Below, one piece after another: positions 35,730-55,845 of a stretch of 64,000 nt of DNA. Position 1 is the first letter of the stretch. Each line of letters begins with the position of its first letter. Origin of the DNA: Larus michahellis (lineage: Eukaryota; Chordata; Aves; Charadriiformes; Laridae); contig NC_133896.1 of the NCBI RefSeq assembly GCF_964199755.1, positions 91,496,215-91,560,214 on the forward strand, written 5' to 3'. The position numbers and the translations under genes were made by a program. The notes below the pieces were generated by a model. That model searched no databases, was not told the origin of the DNA, and saw nothing but the letters and a program-made list of their open reading frames with translations.

Positions 35730-36190
35730 ACACCCACATCTGGACTACTGTAAAAGAGATGCCGAGAAGCTGGACAGAATCCAGCATAAGGCCACTAAGG
35801 CGGTGAGGAGCCTGCAGCACAGCGGAGCCGGAGGAAGCTGGGTTTGTTCTGCTTGGAGGAAAGATGCTGAAGGAGGGATCTGACAGCCGTCTGAGACTAC
35901 CTAGAGGGGGACTGGGGGTCGTAGAGCCACATTCTTCTTTGTGGGACACCGCAAGCGGACGAGGGGCAACAGACATAACTTGCAGGGAGGGAAATTCTGA
36001 TGAGGGATCAGGAAAAATTGCACAGTCGCCCCCCCCCAAGGGGGGTTCAGCCATTGCCGCAGGTCCCCAGGGAGGCTGAGGACTCTCCAGTCTTGGAGAC
36101 ATTCTGGACTCGCCTGAACAAGGCCGAGAGCAACCTGACCTAGCTTTGGGCTTAGCTCTGCTGCGAGCAGGGGCTTGGACGAGGTGATCC
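35730..36190 (+). mobile_element. diverged CR1 LINE 3' region
   Basis: Sense blocks resemble the CR1 end: GAAGCTGGACAGAATCCAGC, AAGGCCACTAAGGCGGTGAG, CTGCTTGGAGGAAAGATGCT, GACGAGGGGCAACAGA, then the AGCAGGGGCTTGGACGAGGT ending. The terminal ATTCTATG units are gone. It is old and gapped; limits are approximate. Confidence 0.75.
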
Positions 36191-36799
36191 ATGGGTCAAA
36201 ATGGTTGTCGAAGGAAGGGTAGAGGAAGAGGCCCTGTATAGAGTTTCTTTTCCCCCTGTACTCCCTAAGTCTCTGTTAGCAGCTACTTGTAGAGTCAACT
36301 GTCAAATCCATAACAAATTTAGCATCACTGCACAGCTACAGAAACACACTCCCTCCTCTGGCTTGCTTATACCCTGCTCCCTGCCCATTTTTATTAATAT
36401 CTGGTTGTTGTAAAGATAGAAAAATCAACGACTGATTCCTATTTGCCCCCTCCAAGCTGGACCCGTAACACCCATATCCTTCCTCAGCTCTTTGCCAGGC
36501 TGAAGACTCCAACCCTATGTAGGTGTTCTTCGTACAGAGCTTTTCTACACCTCCGATCATCTTTGCTGTCCGCCTCCAAGATGTTTCCAACTCTATTGTA
36601 TTGTTTTGGAGATAAAGATGAAGGGTGGCACAGAACTGCAGTGCTCAAGATGCTGGTGAGACATGAACATATACATATACGTAGAGAGAGAGAGACACAG
36701 TGATGATTTCTGCTACCTGTTCGCCATAACCAAGCATTAAGCTAACAATTGCGTGGACTTACATATGATCACAGGCTTACTTCAGAGAGGTTACAATTA

Positions 36800-37380
36800 G
36801 TTCACAGTCCATTGTTTTGTATGTAAATTTTGAATTATTCTTCTCCATGAACACGGTTTTCCATACGCCTGTAGTTCTATTTCACCTGCGGTTCTATTGC
36901 CCACTCATTCGTTATCATAACGTCCTTCTGCAGTTATTCACAGTCAGCTCCCAACCTGTTATCCTCAATAACTTTCTACCATCAGCCAATTTTCTCACCT
37001 CACCACACAAGCTCTGTTTCCAGGTCACCTGGGAATATACTGAACAGCGTATATTTCAGGTTAGGCCACTGTGATCTCATCAATGATGACTTCCCTTTGC
37101 TGTAAAAACTGGGTGTTTATTCCCACATTCCATTTCCTATTTTCTACTAATTATTTACCCAACAAAAACATCATCTTCTTTCTTATGCCACGACTTTAGC
37201 TTTATTTAAAGACTTTGGTGAGAAAATCTTGTCAAATAATTTATTTTGGAAATCCAAGGAAACTGTATCAGCCAGGCCTCCTTTATCCACAAGCTTGCTA
37301 AGTCCCTCAAAAAACTCATTTTTACAAGACAGGATTTGCCTTTACAAAAGCAGATGCTGAGTCTTCAATATCTCACTCAT
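36800..37380 (-). mobile_element. ancient amniote CR1/L3-like LINE, antisense
   Basis: Antisense blocks match an old RT-region repeat common in reptile and bird genomes: CTCCCAACCTGTTATCCTCA, CAGCCAATTTTCTCACCTCA, TTTATTCCCACATTCCATTT, GACTTTGGTGAGAAAATCTT, TTTTGGAAATCCAAGG and ACAGGATTTGCCTTTACAAA. Divergence is high, fitting an insertion that predates birds. Confidence 0.85.
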
Positions 37381-39629
37381 CATTTCCTCCATTATACTGC
37401 CTACCCTCTTGCCCAGACACCAACTTCCTTGTTCTGTGTTTCCCTCACATTTAGGGCATCCCACCTGGAGCCCTTTCGGAGAATCGGCTTTGCATTTGTC
37501 GCTTCTAATTCTCAGCACTGAGACGACTTGAGGCAGGAGGTTTTGCCATTCTGCACATCGTACTTCGCTTGCTAGTGCAGAGCGAAGGGCCACCTGGGCT
37601 TGGGGAACAGGCAGACAGACCACCTTCCGGGGACTTGCCAAGATGATCTCTGTCAGGCCATGGGACACCAGGACAGTCCTGGACTACCGTGGTTGCCCAG
37701 ATCCTTACCACAGAATAATGCTGTTGCCAATCCCATTTCCTTACACCACGCCACTGCAGTCCCCAGAGCTCAGCACCTGTTTGGACTGACCGTGAAGATT
37801 TTATGTCCTGCTGCTCCATAAAGAGCTATGAAGACCGTAGCAAATCGAGAAACGACCAGGATTAAAAAGGGTCAGCCACCTGATGACCTCTCCCTCTGTA
37901 TAAAAACATTCAGAGAAGCAGCTGCGGGGCTGGAAGACTACCTGTAGCGGACTGGGCAACACAAATCCTGCTTGTTCTTTATCAAAGTGAGAAGGAGCAT
38001 TGGTAACAGCAGTAACAATCTAAACCACCATGAACTCCAGTCCTCAGCTATCCTCGAGCTCTTAATAGAAGGTGAGGGTTTTTTTTTTTCCCCTTCTGTG
38101 TCTGATCCCTACTGGCGGTATTTTTCTTTTTCTCACCAACAATTCTTGTTTTCTTCCCCTAACTTGCATTCACAGCACTCACCCACAGGATGGCATCAGC
38201 TCAGGTCCCCACTGACAGGGGACTGACAGCAGCTAGTGAAGGAAGTACCACAGCCCTTAACCAAGGGGTCCTACTAAAGAAAATAAAGCAATATTGGAAT
38301 TATCATGACAGTATCTTGAGACGGACTTGGGAGAGAGATCAAAGCCCTTGAGAGAGGTGGACTCGCGCCCTCCCGACAGAGCTGGATGCTCATGGCAGTG
38401 AGTGCCACGGCTCTGGAGGAGCAGCTGGCAGCGCTTGGGGCTGTGGCACCTCCCGTGACTCACCTGTGTCCAATCCGCACAGGCACAGTCCCAGACTCTG
38501 CCCTGTTCCTCGGAGGACTGGGAAGGAGATAGCTCTGGGCCAGGCAAACTGCAGGCCTCACCCAGAAGGCTTAATTCTCACCATTTGCAAAGCACTTCCT
38601 GGGCTGTAGTTAATGAATAATTAGAGGGGTGGGGGAAGGCCAAGGCCAAGCTGGGAGAGGTGGATGGAGACGGAAGGGACTGACGGCTCTTCCTGCCTCC
38701 TATCCACTAAGCTCACGCCCTCGCTGGCTACATTCCTGCCTGGTTTGTAACCTAAACGCACAGAAGGCAAAACCGGACGCGTGCCTATCACACCTGGCAC
38801 GCAGCTCCCCCCTCTCCCTAGCTCTGCTTCTTCACCCCCAGCCCTGCCACCCTGGTGCCCACCACCCTCCCCAAAGATCTCAACGCTTCCAAGGGCAACA
38901 GGCACGCCGGCCAGGAGGCTGCAAGCGGACGCACCTGAAGCCCCTTCGTTTGAAATCAAGCCATAAACACAAAACCTCACACTGGAGCACGGCTGCTCCG
39001 CGGGGTTTGTCTCCCTCCAGTCCCAGAAGACACAAGACAGAGTTTTACATCGCGTTCTTCTAGCTCAGGCTGCAGCCAAACGGGGCAAGCCCCGTCCTTC
39101 CACACCGTGCCGCTCCCTGCCGCATATCTGACATCTTTTTCATTAGGGCTGACGTGTTTGATGGCACATTCAGCCCAAAAACAATGCGGACACGGCACCG
39201 GTGGTAAGAGAGAGTTAGCGGCACCGACGCTGCTGGGAACAGGGGTCTCAGCTGCATTTATGGCACTTGCTGAACAGCACTAGATTGTGTTTATGGACGC
39301 AGTATGTTTCAAATAGCGCATTACCTGGTATGTTTCAAACACCACTTTTGTAAATGCTTGCTTTTAGGGCTTAGCACCTCTGAAATGTTTAAAAAGAAAA
39401 AAAAAATCACTTTGAGATCAAGTCCTAGGGCTTCACACCAAGGACTGCGTAAGCAATGACCTTTTTGCAGAACTGGGTATGTGCTGGGCTCCTCAAAACA
39501 CTAGCACAGGTTTCACCAGGCGTGAGGTATAGCACGAGTGCTACAACTGCCTCTGCACCGGGGAGCAGCAGCTGCGCCCCAGGAGCACCGCACGTTCTTC
39601 CATAAAACAAAGGCATTTTCAAGACATTT

Positions 39630-39635
39630 TTTATT
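39630..39635 (-). terminator. C12orf57: C12orf57 polyadenylation signal AATAAA
   Basis: The plus strand reads TTTATT, 164 bases after the stop codon in transcript sense, giving a short 3' UTR (about 39610-39798). Confidence 0.75.
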
Positions 39636-39798
39636 CAGGAGCAGACACACACAAGCATGCACAGAGCGGTCCATTCCCTTCAGAGCAGCCTCTCCCTTCT
39701 TCAAGCGCTCCGTTCCCAGGGCTGACGGGAGGCCAGCTCCGGCCGGGGCACGGCCAGCCGGCGGCGGGGCAGGGCAGGGCAAGGCAGGCCGGCGGGTC

Positions 39799-40361
39799 TC
39801 AGGTGGCCGCCACCCCGCCGGTCCCAGCCCCATGCGGCGGCAGCGTCATGGGCGGCAGGAACATGGCCTTCAGCTTGCCCGACATGCTGGCGATCTCCGG
39901 GTCCTGCGACTCGTACGACTTGATCAGCCGGGCGAACTTCAGGACCCCTGCAAGACACGGCGGCTGGGAAAGGCGGAGCCCGCCCGCCCCCTCGGCGGGC
40001 CCGCAGCTCCCCGCCCGGCGTCGGGGGTAGGCGGAAGGGGACACAACCCACCTTCGCCGTCGTTGCTGAAGCCGTAGGCTTTGATCACGTCCTGCTGGAT
40101 CTGGGTGGCCACGGGCAGGAGGAACTGCAGCATCTTGCCCATGTCGTTGCAGGCGTTGTCCCGCGCCTCCTCCATGCGCTGCGCGTTCTCCGGCGCCCCG
40201 AACGCCTTGATCACCTCCGCCAGCACCGCTGCCGGGAAACGGGCACACAGCTACCAGCCAGCCCGCCCCGACGGGCCGCCGTTCAGCCGGCCCCAACACT
40301 CACCCTTCGCCTGCTCCGCGCTCAGCGACACGGCCCCCGGCGCTTGAGCGGAAGCGGCCAT
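39799..40361 (-). CDS. C12orf57: C12orf57 / GRCC10 (camkinin-like small protein)
   Basis: Small conserved vertebrate protein with no assigned enzyme activity. The human gene is mutated in Temtamy syndrome, with brain and eye malformation. Three exons on the minus strand: 40304-40361, 40052-40228, 39799-39947. They make 127 residues against 126 in human. MAASAQAPGAVSLSAEQAK is followed by the nearly invariant core AVLAEVIKAFGAPENAQRM, EARDNACNDMGKMLQFLLP, VATQIQQDVIKAYGFSNDG and FARLIKSYESQDPEIASMSG, ending FLPPMTLPPHGAGTGGVAAT. The first ATG is used and matches the human start. It sits in a CpG island, 100 bp downstream of the U7 snRNA gene. Confidence 0.98.
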
Positions 40362-40416
40362 CGCGCCCGCCGGGGCGGCCGCGCTCCCACCCCCCTCACA
40401 ACTCCCTGCCGAAGAC

Positions 40417-40428
40417 ACGCATGCGCGT
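40417..40428. promoter_or_regulatory. C12orf57: NRF1-type palindrome ACGCATGCGCGT
   Basis: The core CGCATGCG fits the NRF1 site (TGCGCATGCGCA) and lies about 60 bp upstream of the C12orf57 start codon and 33 bp past the U7 3' end. A second CGCATGCG occurs at 40588-40595. Both fit a TATA-less CpG-island promoter. Confidence 0.6.
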
Positions 40429-40460
40429 CTCCTCCTTTTCCTGCCATTACACCGGTGGGT

Positions 40461-40518
40461 GAGGCTTCCCGCTCGGCGGGAAACCTACTGGACAAATACT
40501 AAAAGAGCTGAAATCACT
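40461..40518 (-). ncRNA. RNU7-1: U7 small nuclear RNA
   Basis: U7 snRNA base-pairs with the histone downstream element to guide 3' processing of replication-dependent histone pre-mRNAs. On the minus strand the sequence reads AGTGATTTCAGCTCTTTTAG, against human CAGTGTTACAGCTCTTTTAG. Next come the non-canonical U7 Sm site TATTTGTCCAG (human AATTTGTCTAG) and a terminal hairpin with arms GGTTTCCCGC and GCGGGAAGCC around loop CGA (one T-G wobble). The length of about 58 nt is near the usual 57-63. In human, RNU7-1 also sits beside C12orf57, so synteny supports a functional copy over one of the many dispersed pseudogenes. Exact 5' and 3' ends are inferred. Confidence 0.93.
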
Positions 40519-40556
40519 GCCGGTTTTGCGCCCCAGCGACGGGCCCCCCCCGGGCC

Positions 40557-40573
40557 GATTCGCCCCTAGGTGA
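40557..40573 (-). promoter_or_regulatory. RNU7-1: U7 proximal sequence element (PSE-like)
   Basis: TCACCTAGGGGCGAATC starts 55 bp upstream of the U7 5' end, the position where snRNA genes carry the SNAPc-binding PSE. The TCACC start and a trailing GAA fit the vertebrate consensus, but the middle is weak. No TATA box follows, as expected for a Pol II snRNA gene. Confidence 0.6.
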
Positions 40574-40721
40574 GGGCGAGGAAACCCCGCATGCGTCCAG
40601 ACGCCTCCAGCTGCCTTCCGCCCGAGCTGCCCCCATATCCCCCGCCCGATACCGCCGCCCGGCTCCGCTCCGCCCCGGGCAGCGGCGGCAAAGCCCGGCC
40701 CTGCCGCGCCGGTCGGGCTGT

Positions 40722-40729
40722 ATGCAAAT
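40722..40729 (+). promoter_or_regulatory. RNU7-1: octamer ATGCAAAT, U7 distal sequence element
   Basis: This is a perfect Oct-1 octamer 204-211 bp upstream of the U7 start, the standard place for a snRNA DSE. A CCAAT box (ATTGG at 40742-40746) lies next to it. No other gene starts nearby on the plus strand, so U7 is the likely target, with possible shared effect on C12orf57. Confidence 0.8.
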
Positions 40730-41149
40730 CAACCGCTTCCCATTGGTGCGCGGCGACCACGCCCCGCCCCGCCGAAGGGGCGGAGCTCGCCGTTGTCGCC
40801 ACCGCCCCCGCCGGCAGCTGTCCCCCGACCGGGGCCCTGCGCGCCTCCCGCCGGCTTTCCCGGGGTAGTGCCCGCCAGCGGGGCACCGGTAGGCCTCTCT
40901 CCCTTCCCCCCGCTCCGCCGGCGGGGCCTGGTTCACCGGTTCCTCCGCGGCGTTTCCTGCGGCCCCGCCCGCTCCCAGCGGCCCCGCGGCGGGCTCCGGT
41001 TCCCCGGCCCCGGTTTTCACCCCCGCGGCCCCGCACAGCCGGGTCCCCTCCTGGCCCCTCCGCGGTAAAAAAAATGAATGAAGACAATGGAGTCTGTTTC
41101 TGGAAGGGTTTTTTTGTTTGTTTGTTTTTGGTGTTGTTTTTTTTTTTCC

Positions 41150-42418
41150 TTTTTTAAGAGCTTCATATATATATTTATATATATAAATTATTAGAATGTG
41201 TGTTGGGGCTTGGGAGTGCGTGGGGAAAACTTCGTTTTGGGTGTTTTTCCATAGCTGGGTTGTCAGTTTGGTTTTCTTTTCCTTTTAATGGTTAAGTAAA
41301 TATATATATATATATATATGGGGACCAATCGAGAGAGATACAACTGTGAAATCAGACACGCACGCTGGGGAGGGACTGGGGGGGACGGGGGGACGAGGGC
41401 GAGGGAGTCACAAGTTGCTACATAAAACTGCCACGTCTAATAGGATGTGCATGAGTTAAAAGTACATCAATTTGGAATGGGTGAGGGGAAAAGGGCAGCC
41501 GCCATCTTAAAGATTTCAGTCCCAGGACGCTCGGCCACGTCGTCATCGTCGTCCTCTCCCCGCCGGGCTCAAAGGAGCCGTGGTGGTGGCGGTGGTGACA
41601 CGGCGGGCTGGAAAACAAGTCTCCCGGTGCTTTGCACCTGGTGGCCGTGCCCCTTTCCCCGCCAGCCCTGGGAAAGCACGGCCACCACCTTGCAAACGAG
41701 TCCTTTTGCGGTGCTTTGCACCCCACCCCCCCGATGGCTGGGACCGGTCCCCTCCAGGCAGGCAGGAGCTTCTGAAGGGGTCCCGTCATGCTTTGTTGGC
41801 ACCTGGAGGGATGTCGGAGAACGGGAAGCCGCTCTGGCTAATCTGAAAAAAAAAAAAGTTCCGCGTTGCTTTCCTTGTATCGCTAAGCAGTTATCTTACA
41901 CCTAGGAAGGGGCGGTGGGGTGGGAGGAGGCATCTTGAAAAAAGGCGCTGTGGGGTTTTGAGCTACTTCTTGGCCGCGGCTCCTCCTCGCAGAAGCAGAA
42001 AAGGCAGCAGCATCGCGTACGTGGAGTCCTGCGATGCGATGCTCTTCGGATTTAATGCAACCGTTGCCCCCAAACAAAAGATGGAGCTGCTGCCACCCTG
42101 CATTCACGTCAGTCTTTTGTCTTTTTGAGCTCGGTGCGATGCCGATTCGGTTTTTCTCAGAGCTCTGCTGAAATCACGTACCGATCGTTTTTCATGTCCG
42201 TTAGTGGCGTTTCAGTCCCCCCCCCATTTTCTCTCCTCCACCTTCTGCTCCCAGGATGCCATCCTGTACTTCTCGTCCCGTCGTCTTCTCTTGCACTCTA
42301 CTGCATGGTGGGATCAGGATGTGTCACTCCGCAGCTTCCCCTCCCCCAGGATTTGGTTGACTGATTGCTCCTCTTGAGAGAAAGACATGATGATGTCACA
42401 TTGACAGCAGAAGTCCAT
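41150..42418 (-). other. ATN1: ATN1 3' UTR with AT microsatellites
   Basis: This region follows the ATN1 stop codon. It contains (AT)n at about 41165-41190 and 41300-41320. No AATAAA is seen; TATAAA at 41174-41179 and ATTAAA near 41285 (minus strand) are the best candidate polyadenylation signals, so the end is uncertain. Beyond it (40.6-41.07 kb) the CpG island of U7/C12orf57 begins. Confidence 0.55.
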
Positions 42419-50311
<7,893 letters not shown>

Positions 50312-50315
<4 letters not shown>

Positions 50316-50338
50316 TCTTTTGGGTGTGGGACCCCCAT
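50312..50338 (-). other. ATN1: ATN1 upstream ORF overlapping the start codon
   Basis: An ATG at 50338 opens an eight-residue frame (MGVPHPKE) whose TGA overlaps the main start as ATGA. This geometry allows termination-reinitiation or leaky scanning at the ATN1 start. It is only relevant if the mRNA 5' end lies upstream of 50338, which the predicted acceptor at about 50352 would permit. Confidence 0.55.
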
Positions 50339-52787
50339 TCTCCTTGGCCCGGCTTGATGAAAACATAAATTTTTATCGCTCCGCACCCCCCTTGGGCTCT
50401 TCCCGGGGAGGTGGAGACGGGCAAGAGCACTTCTGCTGAAAGGGGGGCTTATACCAGCAACGCAACAAGATCCCGGTGAATCCTGAAAGGCAGACAAGAA
50501 GATGAGAGGGGAGAAAGAGCGAGCAGACTGCAGGACACCCTTTTGTGGTCTGCTACAGAAATATGACAAAATTATTAACGTTCCCTTTATTATTATTTAC
50601 AGATGCAAGGATCTTTACCAAAAAGGCAATACACTTCCCCAGCCGAAAGGGAAAAGATTTGGCCACTGTCACATCTGATTTCCAATTCCTAGCAGTGATA
50701 CCCACACGATGCGAGGCAGGCAGCCCTCCAATTTTTTGGAGGAAGCAGGGAGGAATGGTTATCAGTATGTTGATTGCCCTCTGAAATCATTTTAGTATTT
50801 CCATTTCCTTGTTTATTTGATCTTTAGAGACAGACGGGGGGTGGTGGTGGTGGGGAAATAACGGGAAAGTGTTTTAAAATGTTCCTAACTACAACTTCTC
50901 TGACTTCGTAAGTTCCTCCTTGCGCCTGTTGTCAGTGCAGTATGTCACACCACCCTTAACTGGCCACGTGCTGTCATTAGCCAGCTCTGCACAACGAGCC
51001 CCCCGTGGCCTTCGCTGAAGGGGTGTTATACAGCCCTGCCCTCTCCAGAGCACGCGCACGTACATACATGCACCAGCACCTGACGCAGAAAATGTGACAA
51101 ATCTTGCTTAGGCTGTTCGGTGCCCAAGGTACGCAAACAGGTGCGAGAAAAGGCATTTAGCTTTGATTTTTGCACGACGCAAACAGAATCAACTCTGTTT
51201 AGCCTGGAGTGCCTGCCTAGGTCTCCTTCTCCATACACTGGACTGCTTCTCTGTACCACCTAAGAGTCACGCCCAGAGATGCAGAGTACGTCCTTCCACT
51301 TTGCAGCAGTGGGAAGATTTCTCAGCTCCCTCTGAATAAATGTACAGCTTTGCGCGATGTCCAAAAGCACCGTAGATACTTAACGCCCTGTTATGCCCCA
51401 CAGTTCCTAGAGTTTGGAGTATGAAAGCACTGTGATTGTGTTAGCCTGGGATCTGGACTGAAGTGATTCAGGGATGCTGCTCCTGGAGCTAGTTTGCTCG
51501 TCTCCATCCAGCTCAAGATGTTTTACACTGCACTGTACTACGCAGGTGGAACCAAAAAGAGACACTCCTTCCCCAGCCTGCCATTCGAGCTCCTATACTC
51601 GGCCTCTGGAACGGACAATCTGCAAGAAAAGGAAATGTGTCCTGTGGATGATGCATCAGGAGAAAAGAACCACATCTCCTGGGTTATATTATCGGATCTG
51701 GAAGCGTGGGGAAGTTTTTTGAGTAAGTATAAGAAGACTTGAGATTTGGGACTCCTAAGGGCCATCCCAGACCTGGGAAGATGAGCCAGTGCAGGAGCAG
51801 TCTGGATGCACTTTCATTTCTCTGAGAAGGCAGCTGAAACCAGGGATCAGAGCAAAGGCACCAGACAGGAGAACTCCTGGACCTCCAGCCCTGCTGCTGG
51901 AATGTGAGGCCCTGGAGTCGCTGCTCTCCACAGCCTCCATCTCCCTACCTGTGAAAAGGGAGAAATGACACTGGCCCATCTTGTGAGGGTCCACATCTTC
52001 CCTGACCAGTGTTTAGAGAAACCCATCTGGAAGATACTTGGGATGAGCAGGGGATTGTTTGTTTTAATTTCATTAATATTTTATTTGACCCTCATCATGA
52101 AAGCCACGGGGGACTCATCCAGCCTTAACTCCCACACACAACAATTCATTAACTGAGACCTCTTCTTTAATAGAAAAATAGCTCGTGACGGTTTATAACT
52201 GACCTAATGGAGGCAGAGCACTCTCCTAATCCCCACCAGTTGACGTGTTTTACAGGCTTACATTTCTGCCATACTTCGGCCTTCGGTTGCTAATTCAGCC
52301 AGTTAGACCGAGGATGCTATTCTAGATAAGCATCTAGAATTAACATTTCTTACACGGAACAAACGTGGTACGTAAGGCGATCCTAATTTAACTCAACTTC
52401 AGCAACACACACCACGTCGGCAACCTTCAAGTACCAGCTCAGCCCTGAACGCACAGAAGCAGCAGCAGCCCATTGCCAACGCGTCTCTGCTCTTTGCATT
52501 CAACGGGGGCGCCACCCACACCTCCCACACCAAAGAACCGAACATCACAGCGCGGTGCACAGGCCTCACTTCAGCTTTCCAGTAACCCTGCAATGACAAT
52601 TATGGTCTTCTTTCCAGAGAAGTCAGTCAGAGAAATAATAATGCAGCCAACCACAGAGTGAAACTTCCCTTTTTAAAAGAAATACCAACTCGGTACTTAT
52701 GTCAACCGCTGAACATGCAGCACCAAACAAAGCCATGAACAAATAGGTATGTTTCAGTAGACGTAATTAACCATAGGGCAGAAGCTT

Positions 52788-52867
52788 CTACCGCTTAAGA
52801 GAGCGAAGACTTTTCTAAAATATAAAGCTACCGCTTAAGAGGGTGAAGACTTTTTTAAAATATAAAG
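52788..52867. repeat. tandem duplication, 2 x 40 bp
   Basis: CTACCGCTTAAGAG opens each copy and AAAATATAAAG closes it. The copies differ at a few bases (GAGCGAAG against GGGTGAAG; TTTTC against TTTTT). Confidence 0.9.
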
Positions 52868-55804
52868 CAGAACCGACGCACACATTATTAGGCTCAGTAC
52901 AGCAACTGTTAGGTCGGAGGCCAGACGACAGGATCACAACACCGCCTTCCACGTTTATCATTTATGAAATAAAAGCTTGCAATGCGAGCCTTAACAATTA
53001 ACAAAGTTACACCTAGCTCTTCCTGTCACCGAAGATCCCTGTAAATGTCTCTGAAGAGTTATTAGGGCTCTGTGGTTTTGGAAAGGAAATAAGATACTTG
53101 GCAGGGCTGCTGTTGAAGGGATAACCTTTTCCTGGCCCTGTGAAGCCCTTTGCAGGTTTGACTGAGTTATGAGGCATCGCGAATTGCTATTTTCTGTTTG
53201 CGTTTCGTACAACCCAGCTTGGTTTGGCTTCCTGCCCAAACCCCTCCATATTCTCGTGTAAGCCCTGGTGCAGTCTCCTGCGAGCAACGCGCGCTCAACA
53301 GGCATCCCCACACGGGATCCAAAATGGATCCCGCTCCTCCTCCTCCTCCCCAGCTTCAAGAAAATCTCCTTGCCAAAGGTGGACTGTCCTGCACAGGCAC
53401 CCAGGAGATCACGGGCTCCAGTTCCTCTTCTGTTGAAGGAGGCAGCTAATCTCTCTCCTTTTCAGGCTGTAGTGTGGAGCAACTCTTCACGGGTAACAAA
53501 ACAGGAATCAAGTCCATCTCAAATGAGATGCACCCAAGTTTTACCTACTTCAGTATGCACCCTTGGCCTCTCTTAGAAAAATCGGGTGAAGGATAGCATT
53601 TACACGTTAGACTGAGGGCCTGAGAAAATACACTTTCCTAGATGGCAGCAGAAGCAGAGGACACGGGAACAGGACCAAGTTGTCTGGGATGGTGTTTGGG
53701 TGGTTGGCCAGGGCTGCAAATGACAAATGAGTCATGTGCCCCGAAGGCTTGCACATGCCCGGGCTGCACACACAGGTACACCCACCACATGTTCCAACAG
53801 CAGGCAGGCAATTTCCAGTGGCACAGGGAAGTCCGGGAGGTGCCTCCAAATCCTCGGAGGGCTGAAAGGTTTTACTGCGGTGGCTGGTGCTCAACGGCCG
53901 AGCAAGCTCCAGGATGGGCAGCCCAAATCTGTAATTCCAGTGTGCCTGAGAAGGTTAAAAGCCAGCTAAGGTCCAGCTAGCCCTCCCTGGGGCCACTGAC
54001 AGAAGAAGGAAGAGCTGAAGGCTCCTAGCATCCTTGCCACTTAAGAAAAAAAGCTACCACCACCATTATTTCAGCAGTGTTTCTTTAGCTATCAGACATT
54101 TAAGGCCTCCTCTCTTGGGGAAATAAAAAACCCAAAACATCTACTTGTTTTTATTATCCACTACTCCTGATCTTCTCCAACTGTAGCATCCCAATAATCT
54201 CAGGTGGATTCAGACCTGGTCCAAGCAGGAGCGGAGGTGCAGCAGGCAGAACATGACTACGGTACGTGACAGAGGAGTGCCCCCTGAGCTACCCAGTGAT
54301 GATTTGGGGATGGAGTGGAACAGCAGCGATGTAGCCTCCTCTCCTGGTAGACCTAGTTGGAGGCACTGAGTGCAAAGATGTCAAGGTGCATGGCTGGATC
54401 ATCCAGTCTCAAAGAAGAAATGAATTAAAAACTCTGCCACCCATCCGGACCACACATGCTGCAAGAAGGGACAATTTGACACCATTGGTACTTTTAAATA
54501 AAACAGGACAGTGCCTGTTCTCTGGTCCTGGGGGTGGTCAGCGTTACACAGCTTGCACCTGGATGGCAACATTCTCCTACCCTCCAAGAGGGGAGGGAAA
54601 CATCTAACCTGGCCACTGGCCATCAGCACGGTCCAACGCTAACTCCTAAACCACGCTCAGGCACCATCTGGGAGAGCCGTTGTTGGCACAGACCAAAGCC
54701 TGTACAAAGGGAGGCCATGGTAATGGACAGCCAGCGCTGCGCACCAGAGTTGTTACCATAGACATAGCCAGCCTTATCTTCCACTAGATGCCGGTCCGTG
54801 GAAAATAATTTTGGAGTGAGGAGTCGGTTCCTCCATTGGTGTAAGTACAGATGTTCTGAAGTTCAAACCTCTCGTTTTCTTCAGTTGCGAGTTGCTGAAA
54901 GTACGCAGTGACTATTCCTTAAGTCATTTTCTGAAGTGTAGGAACTACATCCAAAGTCCTACATGAAATCAAAGGCATTTGGCTTGCAAAGGCAGGGATT
55001 TAGAAGTCAGAAGATGTGAGAATCAAACTGAGTCTGTTTCTCTGCAATTCATTAGCTCTGTGTTCCCATCCTGGTTTTTCTTTTCCCCCTTCTGCAAATG
55101 GATGGGTTTAGCACTGGAGGGAGGAACCAGGGTAGCAAAGCGAACACAGCTGCTTTCTAACACATTGCAGATGCTGGAAAGTGTCCTGAAAGTAAGATGG
55201 GAGGATAATCAGTGGATCCCCCTTGACAGGTAAAGATGACGCAGGAGGGAATGCCCACTGGAGCAGCATAGCCAGAGGACTCGCACCATGAGTGGAAAGT
55301 CAGAAGTTGGCATATTTATACATACTGCCCAGTGAATGACGGTCCCAGGCAATACATTTTTAATTCCTGTCTCCATTTCCCTCATTTATAAAATGAAAGA
55401 AAAATTCCCAGAAATTTAATCTGGGTTAACAACCGCGTAGTATCTTGAAAACACAAAGTTTCATGCAGAATACTGGAAACAGACAACCTGAAGTACATTT
55501 CCCAATGGCTAAGTACCCGACTTCATGTTTGAACCCTGGTGTCTTTCTACAGGGCATGGGGGAGACGGGGAGGGAAGGAAGGGGAAGGGTGATGCGTTCA
55601 GCATTAGATAGCAATAAGTGAATAGATCAGGGTTCAGGTTGCATGTCACAGTCTTATTGTCAGCCTTTTGATTGAGCATGACATTACTGTAAAAGGGAAA
55701 AATGATTGTGTGAGCAAAGGGATGCCAAAATGGTTGAATACCAAGATGGCGGTGAGCAAACACTTGCAGCTAATATTATCTTGGGCACAACTATTCCCAT
55801 GACT

Positions 55805-55808
<4 letters not shown>

Positions 55809-55840
<32 letters not shown>
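55809..55840 (+). repeat. T32 homopolymer
   Basis: Thirty-two consecutive T. It could be the reverse complement of a poly(A) tail, but no processed gene copy is recognisable on the adjoining right side, so its origin is open. Length may also be affected by sequencing. Confidence 0.8.

Positions 55841-55845
<5 letters not shown>

Larger units (their letters stand above)
33212..39609. other. PTPN6 5' region and spacer to C12orf57
   Basis: The PTPN6 5' UTR and promoter must lie just above 33211, but no TATA box or clear CpG island marks them. Present are a T-rich run at about 33637-33664 (plus strand), two CR1 copies (35730-36190 and 36800-37380), and a 12-bp perfect inverted repeat at 34858-34885. 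I could not find an alternative PTPN6 first exon of the epithelial MLSRG type. No coding exon is recognised. Confidence 0.6.
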
